Part shown: piece after piece, positions 10,480 to 24,566 of the stretch
How the letters are laid out: each line of letters starts with the position of its first letter
Position numbering within the stretch: position 1 is the first letter of the stretch
Source of the DNA: Rhopalosiphum padi
Taxonomy: Eukaryota; Arthropoda; Insecta; Hemiptera; Aphididae
Length of the DNA stretch: 64,000 bases
NCBI RefSeq assembly: GCF_020882245.1
Contig: NC_083598.1
Location: 91,021,714-91,085,713, forward strand
Direction of reading: 5' to 3'
Position numbers and translations under genes: made by a program
The notes under the pieces: model-generated
The model's database searches: none
Seen by the model: only the letters and a program-made list of their open reading frames with translations
Told to the model about the DNA's origin: nothing

Positions 10480-12363
10480 ATGCGGACACTACATCCTCTC
10501 CTCTTAATATATAATATTTATCTACTTAACAGAATATTCGTATGTATATATAGACTATACTCGTAGAGTTACATGAACAAGTTCATGGTCGATGTATCGA
10601 ACTACATATGCGTGCGCTGTAAATACTAAAAACGTATTAAATAATGTTTCAAGAAATAGTTGAAACATTGTATACATTAAATGCTATTAATTGTAAATAC
10701 AACACCGACGGATACAGCAAGGATGCATAGGGATAAAGCTAATTTAAAAGGCTTATAGAGTTATAGGTACCTATGCCTATAAATTCTAAGAATATATTTA
10801 TAACTTTTACAGTTTTACCTATATACATTATACATATAGTATGTTCACGCTAAGAAGTAAGACTGGAAGAGGTATCTACCACTAAATATTTCAATAGGTG
10901 ATCTATTGAAATGGAGTTTTGAGGAATGAAAGGAAATAATCAAGTCCAAAATACACATTCTCAGACAAATTTTAAATTGTTAACTGTCGTACCGCGCACG
11001 TCACATAATATGCAATACAAATTTTTTTTTTTTTAATGGCAACACCATTTTTTCCCTACAGAGTTAAGTAGAGTATTTTACTTAAAACAAATTTTTGTAT
11101 AAAAAGTTTTTTTCTAATTACAAAATTGGCAAATTAAATTTAATATTTGTGAATAATCTTTTTTTTAACGATTTTAACGTAGCTACTCGATAAATGTTCT
11201 ATGGATTAAATTATACTCAAAAAATATTATCTCCAATATTATCAATAGGTAACTGTTTGTAGATCGATAAAACATAAATAAACACTTATTTGAGTCATTT
11301 ATTTCCATAATGATAATTAGTGAGTCTGCAGCATGACAATATATATATTATATATATTATATATATATACTAAATAAACGTTACATCGTTAGAATTTTTA
11401 AAAAGTTTGGAATTGAATTCGTGTTTGGAACACCTATGCAGAAACTTTAAACAATTTATTAGGTAGTAGTTACTATAACTAATAAGAAATTCAATAAATC
11501 AAAATTGATCGGTAGTCCCGACAATTTTACGTAGGCACATACAAATTTAAAAAATGCAAAATATGGAAATTTAAACTTAGTATTAAGTTTCTCCATTTCA
11601 TAAAACAAATTTATAATTCATCTAGAATAATCTACGACCACGACCACTATAAAACGTCTCAAACTCTAGTTATACACTCATAACTCATAAATAATAATAT
11701 ACGATCGTAATATTTAAATTTAAAAATTAAAAGTATGACAAATTATTTCAAGTAATTGTGTGTTTATTATTATTTTATTTGTTTATTTCGGTTTTTTTTT
11801 TATATTTTTGTTTAAATGACAAGCACATTAGGCCAATTTATTGAATGAACATTGAACAAATATAAAATAGAACATAGGATATTTAAGCTTATAGTATGTT
11901 CACAAAGAAGCTTTAAAAATGTAACATATTATGTACAATTATTCAATTATAAATTATGTTTATATTCTTATTCTAGACTTTTTAGTTCTTAATGAGTTGA
12001 TAATAACCAATTTATTAAAAGGTTTATTTTTTTTTTATAATCAAAAATAAAATATTCAACATCTATTATCTTAGCCCCTAATCTAGGGTATAGCCAACAC
12101 TAAAAATTGTTGTAAATTTAATTACATAAAAAATTATATTTATTATTGAATAAAATTGTATAAATTACTATTAATTTTTAAATACTAAAATAAAAATTAT
12201 ACTAAACATTATTCTACAGTGTTGATTATAGTTATTAAAGTGTTATACTTTAATATAGATTAAATTACAATCACTGATTATGAAATGAATGGCTTATTAG
12301 AAAAATAAAAATAAATTTAAATTTTAATTCATGATACAATACAAATAATAAATATAAGTAATT
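10480..12363. other. AT-rich intergenic, no gene seen
   Basis: No coding sequence recognised. It contains a short TA-rich microsatellite (11341-11370), a 10-bp inverted repeat with a 5-nt loop near 10887-10911, and long poly-T/poly-A runs. Its right part is the likely 3' UTR of ZZZ3 (minus strand). Confidence 0.5.
11341..11370. repeat. TA-rich microsatellite
   Basis: About 30 bp of nearly uninterrupted alternating A and T with occasional TTA interruptions. Confidence 0.8.
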
Positions 12364-13536
12364 CTACACCATAAAATTTGGATCCAAGTAGTTTTGAGTT
12401 TTAAATACTAAAGGGACATAATTTTGGTCAACGAGATTGTCATTATTATCATCATTGGCCTGAACAGTTCTAATAGGAGTAACTATGTGATCCATAGGAT
12501 GTGGAGGGTTTTCAAGAACATTTCGAACTATGTCAACTATGCAATCACTGCAAAAATTAGTACTTTTACCAATAGCAGGACAATCATTGCAATTCCATCT
12601 TGTTCCAACAATAGGGGATGACTGACACATGCAACATGCAAAATCAATATGTACAATAGGATTATTTTTTTCTGTAAGTTTGTCTTTTAATACTTCATCT
12701 AAGATTTCTAATTTTGTCTTATTATTCATTTCAATATTTTTGTGACTTACATTGAAGTTATTTCTATTGGCATTATAAACATCAACATCATCAATTAATG
12801 TTGTAGATGGTATAAATGTGGTTGGTTTTAATAATGCACCAATATTTTTATGACTTAATGATACAGTTTTTTTATTTAAATTTTTTGAATTTGCATTAAT
12901 GGTTTTAATTGAACCAACTTTTTTCATTTTCATATTATACTTTTGAACTCTACTACAGACTTGTCTCAAATTTCTTGTACCCAAAGCATCAGCTATTTTT
13001 CGGTATCTGTTACTTTCATTTCTTTCAGGTGGATATTCGATTAAAAGTTCTTCAAGACGCAATTGTTCTTCAACTGTCCAAGGTTTTTTAAATGTTTCTG
13101 GTTTTTCCATTTCTGAAGTTGTATTGTTTGTCTGTGGTTCTTGTTTATCAGAGACATTTTTATGTCGTAAATTAAAATCACATACTTGTTTAATTGGTTT
13201 ATTTTCTGTTTCATCATTATTTATATACACTGACCAGTCAATATCTGGCAACGAATGAACAGTAACTGATTTTAATGTACCTACTTCGTCACGTTTAAGA
13301 ATTTTCTGCAATGTCAACGAAGGATTTTTTGATAAATGATCTTTTAACACGGCAAGTTTTTCAATATTTTGAATCGTTGTACATCTTTGTACTTCAAGTA
13401 TAGCCAAAGATTTCAATAAATTTTTATAATCTTTATTATTTTTTAATAAGTAAAAGTCTGTTTCAAAATAAAATTCTGTTGCGTCCAAAGTTTTTGAATT
13501 GGATACATTATTGGTATTATTAAATTGATTATCCAT
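12364..13536 (-). CDS. ZZZ3: ZZZ3 homolog, SANT and ZZ-zinc-finger protein (ATAC complex)
   Basis: Single-exon 390-aa protein. A Myb/SANT domain at about residues 151-205 reads KPWTVEEQLRLEELLIEYPP, then RYRKIADALGTRNLRQVCSR and VQKY, the characteristic ZZZ3 form. A ZZ-type zinc finger at about 296-355 has Cys301/302/304, Cys316/319, Cys329/332 and a final HPMDH supplying two His ligands. ZZZ3 (Drosophila Atac1) is a subunit of the Ada2a-containing ATAC histone acetyltransferase complex; in human ZZZ3 the ZZ domain reads the histone H3 tail. This protein is much shorter than vertebrate ZZZ3 (about 900 aa), keeping only the conserved C-terminal half plus a short Asn-rich N-terminus. The start is the first ATG after an upstream stop and the frame is uninterrupted. 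It is divergent from 4E-T. A 5' UTR intron is possible but not resolved. Confidence 0.9.
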   Translation of the reverse strand: MDNQFNNTNNVSNSKTLDATEFYFETDFYLLKNNKDYKNLLKSLAILEVQRCTTIQNIEKLAVLKDHLSKNPSLTLQKILKRDEVGTLKSVTVHSLPDIDWSVYINNDETENKPIKQVCDFNLRHKNVSDKQEPQTNNTTSEMEKPETFKKPWTVEEQLRLEELLIEYPPERNESNRYRKIADALGTRNLRQVCSRVQKYNMKMKKVGSIKTINANSKNLNKKTVSLSHKNIGALLKPTTFIPSTTLIDDVDVYNANRNNFNVSHKNIEMNNKTKLEILDEVLKDKLTEKNNPIVHIDFACCMCQSSPIVGTRWNCNDCPAIGKSTNFCSDCIVDIVRNVLENPPHPMDHIVTPIRTVQANDDNNDNLVDQNYVPLVFKTQNYLDPNFMV

Positions 13537-14607
13537 TACAAAAATTATCTGAAAAAAAAAATATAATCAGTCTTACAAAATCTAAAAATACAGGAAAAAT
13601 AAATACTAGCATTATATTTAGTTAAATTACCTGAGAAGTAAAATTATATTGAATATTATTAATGATAATTTATTTTATAGAACACGTTCTATACTTCTAT
13701 AGTGCCCTACTTATACTAAGGTCTATACTCTATGAACACGACTGAAAATAATCGTTTGATAACGACACATTACCCAGCACATTGGTATATTTTATTCCAT
13801 GACAGTAATACCCACCTGCCACCACCGCAACTATCACCATCACCGGGCAATAGGCATCCTGTATGTCTGTGATCTAAAAGAAGAAAAAAAAAATTCCATA
13901 CTTTGATACTTTCATTTCCCCGTTTGCTTCGCTCGTTCTCTTTAATGTCGCGCTGCGGATCGCGATAACTGCAGTCGTCCCTTGGATTCTATATTTTTTT
14001 TTCAAATTTTTTTTTTGTTATTTATTTGTCGTCTAAGTAAATAATTTTTTTTGTTGTTTGTTTAACTATTTGATTTTGTTGCAGTCGAACGAACACTAAC
14101 GGCGTATGTATATTATTTTCGTACTTCTGTTCAACGCTCGTATAGGTCGGTCGTTAACGTACGCGCTAAAAAGTAATAATCCTCGCTTGTTACGGGGCAG
14201 CAACTACGGGCTACAACAGTAGGGTATTCACACTCGGCGTCGGTTATCACCGTTCAATAATAACAATAATAATAATAATAATAATAGTAATAAATAAATA
14301 ATAATAGTAATTAGTGTAATATTAACAAATTTACAAATAACAATTATAGCCGTCCGTCCGTTAGTCGCGCACAGGAAACAAATAACGATATCATCTTGTA
14401 CAACAACAGGAGACAACTGTGTTTTGTTCCTGTTTATTTGCATTCTGCACGGGCCTACTGTGAGCTATAACTATAATTGTTCGTCTCGTCGTGTTTGTTG
14501 TTGTCCGTGTGTTCCTTACATGTCCGATATTGTAGCTTGAAAAAAACGGCGTCCAGATATTTGGTCGTTTTCTCGTTACGAAGACTTGGTCGTCGCCGAG
14601 TGTCGAT
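13537..14607. promoter_or_regulatory. Shared divergent promoter region of ZZZ3 and 4E-T
   Basis: About 1.07 kb separates the two start codons. From about 13920 to 14640 the sequence is richer in CpG than its surroundings, as at many insect housekeeping promoters; the 4E-T 5' UTR lies in its right part. It includes AAT/ATA trinucleotide repeats (about 14258-14316). No TATA box was identified. ORFs here on the minus strand are repeat-derived and unlike any protein. Confidence 0.55.
14258..14316. repeat. AAT-type trinucleotide repeat
   Basis: Imperfect run of aat/ata triplets in the probable 5' flank of 4E-T. Confidence 0.8.
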
Positions 14608-17600
14608 ATGTCCGAAATGATCAACGATAATGACAAGTTATCGAAATCGATGGCGGATGCCAACAATGAAGGTAAGTACTCGAAATATTCATTCCATGTT
14701 CAATTATTTACATAAGTCTACAAAAGAAAATACATTGTTTAGAACAATCATTATAATTGTAGGTAAATCTGGCCTAGAACTGGGAACCATTAAGTTGTTC
14801 ATCTCTTAACACTTCATTTATTTAATATTTTGTTTTTTAGTCACCTTCCAAATAGTAATTAGACTTCTGGCATATTTGATATTATAATTATTTGTAGCCT
14901 TGTAGGTACCTTATCAAAAATAACTTATTAGAAATGCTTATGTATTTTAAACTATCAACTGTAGTTTACTCAATAACTAATTAAAATATTGAATCTATTT
15001 ATTATATTTAACATTATTTTATAAATTATCTCAGTTACATCAGTTGGTTCAAGTTATAAACAATTTAATTTTAATTTTACCACATTCAATGTAAATTGTG
15101 TTTAACTTATAGTTAGTATCAAATATTAGTTAGGTATACTAGAAATAGTAATAACTAAGTAGATTTTGGACAATCAAATATATATTTGAGTGTTTTATCA
15201 TTGCATATGCTATGTTCTTAGAATTTTATTTTTTTAATTGTAAAGGCATTGAAATATACATATATTTAATCAATGGTATAGGTATATAGTTTGAATTTAT
15301 TTTGCTTAATTAAAAACTTTTTAATAAATGTTAAATCTTATGCTAAAGTACATGTATTTATTAATTGTATTTATGATCACTAAACAAGTATTAATTATAA
15401 ACTAAATTGATTAAATACAAGTGTAAATAATTTAGATAAATATAGGGAAGAAACATGTTTTATGAATTAAAAAATATTTACTTACTATTCATGAATGGGT
15501 TAACACAGTTAAAAAGTAAAACCAAAAAAAATTAATAAGGCATTATATTACAATATATTATAAAATGTTTGTTTGCATTAAATAAATAAATAAATAAAAA
15601 AAAATTAATATAACTAAATAAATATATATCCATTTTCTATATTGATTAAAATATAAAGTAATGTAACTACAAGACTCCTTTTTAGAATAATAAATTCTTC
15701 CATAATTTCTCTAAAATTAATATTTTATTGCAGTTATTATTATATGTTTTACAATTTATTGATGACAATTTTTAATTTGTAAGATAGACATATAACAAAT
15801 ATACATTTTTATTCGGCAGACTAATATTCTGGTAAAATATTTTTATAACTACCTTAATAATTATAAGAAATTAAAAATATTGTTATGTAAATAAATCTTA
15901 TCTTCTGCCAGATCACAATTAATCAAGTTGGTACATAATTAATTAAATAAGAATTATCCAAATATTTAAAAATAAAAATTAGAATATCAAATGTATTGAT
16001 TATTAATAATTTTATTTATTATTAATGCCTATATTTATATTATTATATTACATACAAGTTACAATATATTTTATTTTCTATGCTGATATTTATTTGGTGT
16101 AATTTATACTAATCTGCTAAATGATCATTTTTATATTTAAATCAGAGTACTTATTAAATTATAATCAAATTATTCTAATCATTCAAATATTTTATATAGG
16201 TAAAGACTAAAGTTGTATTGATATACAACTTTAGTCTTTACCTAGATGTTAAATAATAAAAGTACCTACTCTTAATTTGTTATAATCTTTCATAATATTA
16301 TACCTACTATAGTATGCATTTGAACATATCCTTTAATTTTAATGTTATAATCTTTGCTGTTATTTATTGGCTATTATTGATAGTAACATATAATATTACT
16401 TTGTCACGAGTTTAAAAAAAGTATTTTGTTTTCGTATAATTCAGTAATTCAATAATAGCAGTTCAGCCGTTTAGTTTTATTCATAAGAATAATTAATAAG
16501 CCTGTTTTATCTAATTGATTAGGAATTATTTTGTCTCATATTTTGCAATGGCCTATCAATGTGAATTTATGAGATTATTTTATTTTAATTATATTAAAAT
16601 TAATTGAATGTTTAAATTACAAGCAATATTAAAATAATTAGAAAAAAAGAAATATTCACCTTAACTGTTTTGTTTATGGGACTACTGTGTTATTTTTATA
16701 TTTTGTTACATAGTAATATATAAACATATATCTTTAGTACTCTTTTTTTTAATTTTGTTACTCTCTTAGCTATATTTTAAATTGCATATTTATAGGTAGG
16801 TATTTAATTTAATTTTCATATCCTTTTTAATAATAGAAAAAGATTTATTGAGAAACTGAATGTAACATACTATATTAAATGTACATAGTACATATCACAC
16901 TATTGGTTTTTTTTTACTTTTTTTGAACTAGTCCTATTAAACATTGTAATTGTTTGATTGGTTGATAGACATTCATTTTGAGTTCAGTATGATTCAATCG
17001 GTTTAAGAGAATAAGTACTCAAGAACTTAAATTCATAATTAAATTTTAATTACAATTGTTAAATAAATCATATTTTAGGGGCCTATACAGTTATATGTAA
17101 ATAGATATATTATTTTATGGTAGGTGTTAGGAATACTATTATTTGAATAATAGTATATAATTAATTTATATAGTTTAATTATTATTATTATTAGTATTAT
17201 TATTTATATAGAAATAATATACAGTGTTATTCGAAAAAAAATTGAAAATTAAAAATAGTTAATTTATAAATAGTTTTTATTCCATTACAGAAATTAAAAA
17301 ATATATATTATGAATAATAATATTAAATGTCTATTATAATGTATATATTTATCAAATCTTTATATTGAATAATCATTGGTAAGATAATTTTTATGAATTT
17401 TGTTTTAATATTTTTTTCTATTTAATACAAATTCATTGATAATTTAATTATTTTCTAAAGTGATCATACTTTATATTTAACAAATATAGTTAGGTTTTTA
17501 TCAATCAAAAACTAAATGCAACATAAAATGTTCTTTTGTATTCATTTATTTATGTTACACATGACTGGCTATTTATTAGAGTTTAGTCAATATTAAGATA

Positions 17601-20600
17601 ATATTATCATATTATATTACCTATATAGATTGGGGGAAATAATTCACTGATTATTTATTATTAGAAAATCATTTTAAGAAATTCCAATTTGTTTTTATCA
17701 AAGAAAATAATTCAGTTGGATTTTATAATTTTTATTAGTTAGTACCTGTATGAACTTAGTTGTTCAAAATTTCTTATAATATAATATGTATGTATAAGAA
17801 TGTTTAATTTTAATTTGTGATTGTCTAGTATTTAATTATAAAAAAATAATTGACACTATGGATAGTAGAGTTAGTAAAAGTCGTAAAAGACATTCTGGTA
17901 TTCAAGGTCATATGTTAAAAAAAGTTTTGAAAACCATGCCTCATTGTAAAGAAAATATTCCAGAACTACCTTTAAATTATAATAGTATGTGTACAAAAGG
18001 CCTTAAAAATTGTTTAGGTTTGTATTACTGTATTACTTCGTATTTGTGTATTTTATTTTAAGTAACAAGTTATATAAACTTAAATTTGATATATTTACAA
18101 AAGTATAAGATTTTTAATTATGTATAATATTTATTTGTATAACTAAACAATAAACTAAAATATGTATAGGTATAACAACAAATGAAATGGAAAATGAAAC
18201 AGTCATTGAAGATAAAGTTAAAGTAGTGAGATTTAAACAGCCAACACAAAAGTATACCAAAGAAGCGTTGTTGGAATTACAAAACTTGAGCAGTTCCAAA
18301 TTGCGCCCAAAATTTTTAGACAACTTCCCTGACTTGGATGTAGAACTTGCTGGAAAAACTAGAAAGTAAGTTTCAGTTTTTATATTCTACAAGTACACAA
18401 TAAATTATTTTTGTTGCTTGTTATATAAAACCACTTAGATGCATATTTGAATGGTTATTAATTTGTTTTTTTTTCTACAGAGGAAGTAGACCTGTAGCCA
18501 GTGGAAAACCCGCTACTAATACTAAGACAGTAGCATTTGATTTACCACCTTGGCAGAACCAACCAACAGAAAATGGAGAATCTAAAACTGAGGTTAGTTT
18601 TATATTGTTATTTTATTCATATTTGTTAAAAATAATTCAACTTATTCAAATGATAATGAAAATACATAATCACCAGTGGCTGTCAAAAGAATCAAAGTGG
18701 TGTTCAAATCCTTTAAATCTCTACTTGACTGTGTCTGTATATATATTCATATAATTAATATATAAGTTAACAGTATATTTTCATCTTTGTCATTTTTCTC
18801 CATAATCTAAGTATTCATTTAACTATAATATAATACAGTGAATTTTTGTCAATGCATTTGTTCTAATTTCTGACTAGTTTAGGCTAAAGAATATTGAGCG
18901 TTTTGTAATACAATTATGCTATAGAATCTATAGTATAGATAATTATTGTAGAATTTTGTAGGACCTTAAATCTCTTATGAAATACGTTGATTTTTATTAT
19001 GAACTATAATAAGTATTCATCAATTTAGTTTATTGAATTATTTATATTGATTTTGTAATTAATTTTTATAGAATTATAATTTTCAACTCTTAGATCTAGA
19101 TTTTCATTACTATATATGATAATAATAGTTACAATTATCTACAGGGTAGCATCAAGCCAAATCAAATATAGTAAAGAAAATTTATTTTTAAATATTACGT
19201 AAAATGTGTTATTTTCATATATTATTGATTTGCCAAAAATTAAAATTATTAATTGACTTCTAGATAAGATGTTATATATTATTTCATATTTCCAAATATT
19301 AAAATGATAAAATAAATATAAGATAGTGTAAGATAATATTATTAAACAATTTATAATAACTTTTAATTTAGAAAAAACCGCAGGATGCTAAAGACCGTTT
19401 GAAAAAGGATCAAGATATAGTTTTGAGTCCTCAAAGACGCAGTTTCAATTCAGGATGTTTTGTTACTATGAATGCTTCTAGTGGACCAAAACGTTCAAAT
19501 AGTCCTTTGAATACATCTGCTAAACAATATGTTGAAAGGTATGGTACATTTTATTTAGTTTATATATTTTTATTTACAAAATATTTATTTATAGGGAACC
19601 CATTCGAGAACCTCGTCGAGTTGGTAGTGGTCGATTAATGAGTCGAGATTCTTGGGATTCTAGTTTTCGTCAGCCAGAAAATGGAATCTCTAATAATTAT
19701 AACTTTGGTAAAGGAGGCAGCTTTCGTGAATCTTCATCTCATAACTCAATGTTTGTATTTATAATTATTTTTTAAATTTTTGATCTACTGTTATTATTTA
19801 TTCAATAATATATGTTTTAGTGAACCTCGTAGAAAAGATTTTGAGTTTGATAGAGGAGAAACAGATCGTTATAGAAATTATGATCGCTTCAAAGGCTCTA
19901 GTAATTATGATAGACGCCGAAATGATTCTTATCGAACGCAAGAAGAACCGGAATGGATGACAGGTTAATGAGTTTTTATTAGAACATTGAGAAGGTTGAT
20001 ATAACATACATTGTCTCCATTTAAAAAAATTTACAACACATTTGTGTTTAGCAGAACCAATCTAGAGTGATTAACTTTAATATTAAAGTGAATTGATACA
20101 TATTAACTAATTTAAAGATAAAAATATAATATAAAGCACCTCATAGGATTTTACTGATAATTTAATGTTAAAGTGAGTTATAACTTATAACTATTTAAAG
20201 TATAAGAATTTAGTAATTATCATTACTCGCTTTTAAATTAAATATTAATAAATGCCTGTGAGATTAAGTATATTCCAGCCCACAAGAGATCAATACTGCA
20301 TTTCGATCAAAACTCGTCCGATCCGCGCATCCTCCACTCATTTACCCACGAGAGCATCGCTGCCGGCTATTTTACATGCGCGTAAAAGTACTGATCTCTC
20401 GTGGGCCGGAGTATAGATAATATCTAGATATTTCTTACCTTTAAGTTTATTAATAGATTAATTCATTCATAATATTAAATTTAACAACCGAAATTTGTTA
20501 TTTTATATGTAAAACAAAAACAATTGTATGTTGTAAGTTACGTGTTCTCTTAAATAATTATTTAAAATAATATTATCATGGTTATTTTTTTTTTAATCGA

Positions 20601-23600
20601 CTAAAATATTTTTATTATTAAAAGATGGCCCAACTTCTCAACATGATACTATTGAGTTGCGAGGTTTTGAAGATCCACCTGTTGACAAAACAAAAAAGAA
20701 AAAAACTAAACCTGGTAAGTAAATATTGTTAATCTTAACAATGACAAGAAAGTGTTTTAATGTAATATGTATAAAATATTTAGCTCCCCGTACTAAAAAG
20801 AATTCAATTGATTCGACATCCACGGAATCAGCAGCTGCTATAAAAGGAGCTAATGAAACTAAAATAAAGAAAACTAAAAAGGAAAAAGATGAAGATAAAA
20901 AGAAAAAGCCAACAGTTGAAAAACCTAATGTAAAGTTATTTAAATTCACATTTTTAATTTTATGGAAATTATAATTATTGTTTTGTGTAGAACGAAGACC
21001 AAACTAAAAAAGATTCTGAATCAATAACTGGAAATGAGTTCATTCAAGCTTATGATGCTGAGCATAAAACTAACGACAATGTATTCAATGATTTCAATAT
21101 TGATGATTTCTTAAAGCCAGATTACTTAAGTGATATAATGCATATTGAAGGGGAAACTGACGCAAATGTAGCTGGTTCACGATTCCGCCAATGGTTTACT
21201 ACACATGATAGTAGTCGTGCTTCATCTGCTTCTACTGAAATGTTAAATTCTGCAACTAATAGTAAGATAATAATTATCATAATTATTTATAATACATCTT
21301 TTTATTTTATAATAACAATTTAATAAAAAAACATTGTATTATGTTTGTAGAAGGTGCAACAGATAATGTAGAAGAAGACCCTAGACAGTTATCATCAATG
21401 CTCATGGGAATGGTTAAACATAATAGTCAGAATGAATCAAAAAATTTAACAAATGCATATGACTCTATCACATCAAGTGAAAATAATAAACTTCCTCCTG
21501 CTATCATGGATGTTATTAAAGCTAGTGCACCTCAGTTGACTGATCCTAAAGCTGCCATACGCGATTTAGGTAATTTTTTCCTTCTATTTTATTGTCAAGT
21601 TGTATAGTTAATATCATTTGACTATTTTTTTTTTTAATAGAGGTTAATGGTAAAGTTCAAAGTCTTGAAGAAATTGAATCTAGGCTACGTATGTCAAGTG
21701 GACAACAAAATGGTTATTCACCACCACATAACAATATTCAATTCCATGAAGAAATGAAACTAAAAAAACTGCAGAACATGAAGGTAAGCGTGAATAATTG
21801 AAATTATACTAAGATTTTTAACTTTGAATACTTAATAATATTTTTTAATATTTAGATGCCTCAAAATGAGCACGAAAACTCTAACAATGATGGACATGTA
21901 ACAAACAGCTCACAAAACTATTCCATACTGCAGGTATTATATTTTATTTTTGTAAAACTAAAAAAATAAAAACTTATCAGTGAACATAATTTTAATAATT
22001 AATAAAATTAAAAAAAAAAAAATTAAATTATAGATGCTGAATAATGCCCAAGGACCACAGAATTATATGGCAAACCAAGTACAAAACCCTACTGGTATGT
22101 ATATTTACTTAAAAAATATTTAATTAATTATTTGATCCTTCTGAAAACCGTGATCAATTAGCACTAAAATTTATAATATGTAATAGTATAATTTATTTAT
22201 TATTTTATTTTATTTAATATAAAATAAATTATAATTATCTCAAATGATTTTAAGTAATTTTATTTTATTTTCATGTACAAACTTAGGTCCATATGGCCAT
22301 TCAAATAATTACCGTGGTCAACAACCAAATATGCAAGTTCCTAATGATCTTGTAATGAAGCTCATGGAAGCACAACAGGTAAATAAATTAAATGAAATAT
22401 TTTATTTATTTGAAATAATATAATATAAAAAAATATTTATTATCCTTTATATTTTATAGTGTTGAATATAAATCTTTATGCAAAATATTTTAGAACTATT
22501 TAATTTATGGTTTTTTAAAACAATAGTAATAGAACTAATGTTAATTTTTGAAATTTAGTATTAGTAAATTTTTATTCAACATCTTCAAACCATTATTTTA
22601 GATTTTGAGCTGAAGGAATTCATCATTTATGTCTGATTTTTCGTTTCATTTACAAGTAAAAATATAAAAATGTATTCTCTAACAATTTTTATTTTCAAAA
22701 AAATGAACCCTAGAAATTGTAAACTTTAATCTGAATTCCACTTTTACTTAAATTATCACACTCTATTTACAATGTTCAACATATTTTAAGTAATTTTAAG
22801 CTATGAATACCTCAACCTATTCACACAAACAATATGTTAGTATTGACTTATGATAATAAAAGTTTATTGCTGTCAATCAATATAGTGTTACATAATGATA
22901 TATGTTAGTATTGACTTATAAGGTATAATATAGTTAGTATACAGGGTGTAACTTGTCTATTTGATAAATTCAATAATAGTGCAAATGCAATAATGTCAAA
23001 TAGACGAGTTACACTCTGTATATTAGTAAAGAATAACTATTAATATTTAAATAGTAATTTTATAATATACATGATTTTTTTGATAAAACTTAGTAAACTT
23101 ACCACATTATTACAGTGAACCTGTATATAACGGTCAATCGTGGGACCAAAATAATTGTCTGTAATAGACAGGTTTCAGTATTTTAAAAGTAAAATTAATC
23201 TACAAACATACTTATTTAATGAAAAATAAAAAATTTGTACTTATACTATGTTAATATTGTACATATTATTAATATCTTTATCATAATTATTATATTAGTA
23301 TATTATACATATACATTATAAATTTAATTTTAATATTTCTTAAAAAAATGATAGCAATTTATTTCTGTTAAATTGGATCTCAACTTCATAAATTCAATTG
23401 GTATTCACAATTAACGCTACTGTAATCAGTGTTTTACATGTACTTAATTGTGGTTCGTATTAACGTATAAAACTTTGAAATTCAACAAAATAAAAGCATA
23501 ATAATTTTATAGGATATTCTTCATTAGTTATCTTATGTATTGTTATAACTTATAATAAACTAGAAATACATAATTATTAATTGCTTAGATTCAAAAGCAA

Positions 23601-24531
23601 CATGAAAATATGGTTGCAAAAGCAATGGCTGCTCAACAACAACAGTCTAAGCAACATATGTTCAAACTTCCCGTTGAACTTCAAAATATGGTCAATTTCT
23701 ACACACCTACTAAAGATATATTGCAAAGCCGCGAAGCACAAGAAATGCTTATGGGTATAATATTTATATATTATATTTTGAGTATTAAATATTAATTATA
23801 TTTTTTAATAGGAATTAAACGCGGTGAAGTAATGCTACATCATTTAGTTGAGCAATGGAAAAAGACTAGTGCTAATCAGTCTCGTTATCGTGAAACTCTT
23901 ATTTGTCTTATGAAAGTATTTCAACATTCAAGCAGTATGTGTTTTATATAAATATGATACTATTGAAAAATAATATATTTTTTATTAAAAAATACAAATA
24001 TATAATTTTAGATGCCCAAAGAATGGCTAACCAACAGGATTTAGTTTACCAACAACAACAAGCTGCATTATACCAAAGCCAAATGCTTAAAAGACAATTG
24101 CTTGACCAAACCCATAAAAGGATGGAAAATGTATGCATAAGTTATAGAAGATATGATTATTTAAATTAATTAATATATTTATTTTAATTAGGTTCATAAT
24201 GCATCATATGGAGGAGAAAGTGCTATGGATTTGGGCTCATCTCAGTCACAGTCTCAACCAAGAATTGGTCTTACTCCAACATCTGTGTTACGTAAGATGA
24301 CTTCAACTTCAGAACCTTTGGTAGATAAACACCATATACCTGATGAAAGATCTGGTTAGATATATTACCTTTAGATATTTTGCTTTAATTTATTAATGAT
24401 TTTCATTGAGTAAAATTATCAATCTGTTGTTTAGTTACCCAACATGCACTTCAGCATCAAATAAACACTTTGCAACAGCAAATACAGCAACAACAGTTTA
24501 TGCAGCAGCAGCAACAACAACAACAACAACA

Positions 24532-24566
<35 letters not shown>

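Noticed and set aside
14228..14666. Two minus-strand ORFs opposite the 4E-T first exon
   Set aside because: They are driven by AAT/poly-Leu repeat sequence and antisense to the 5' UTR and first exon; no protein similarity.
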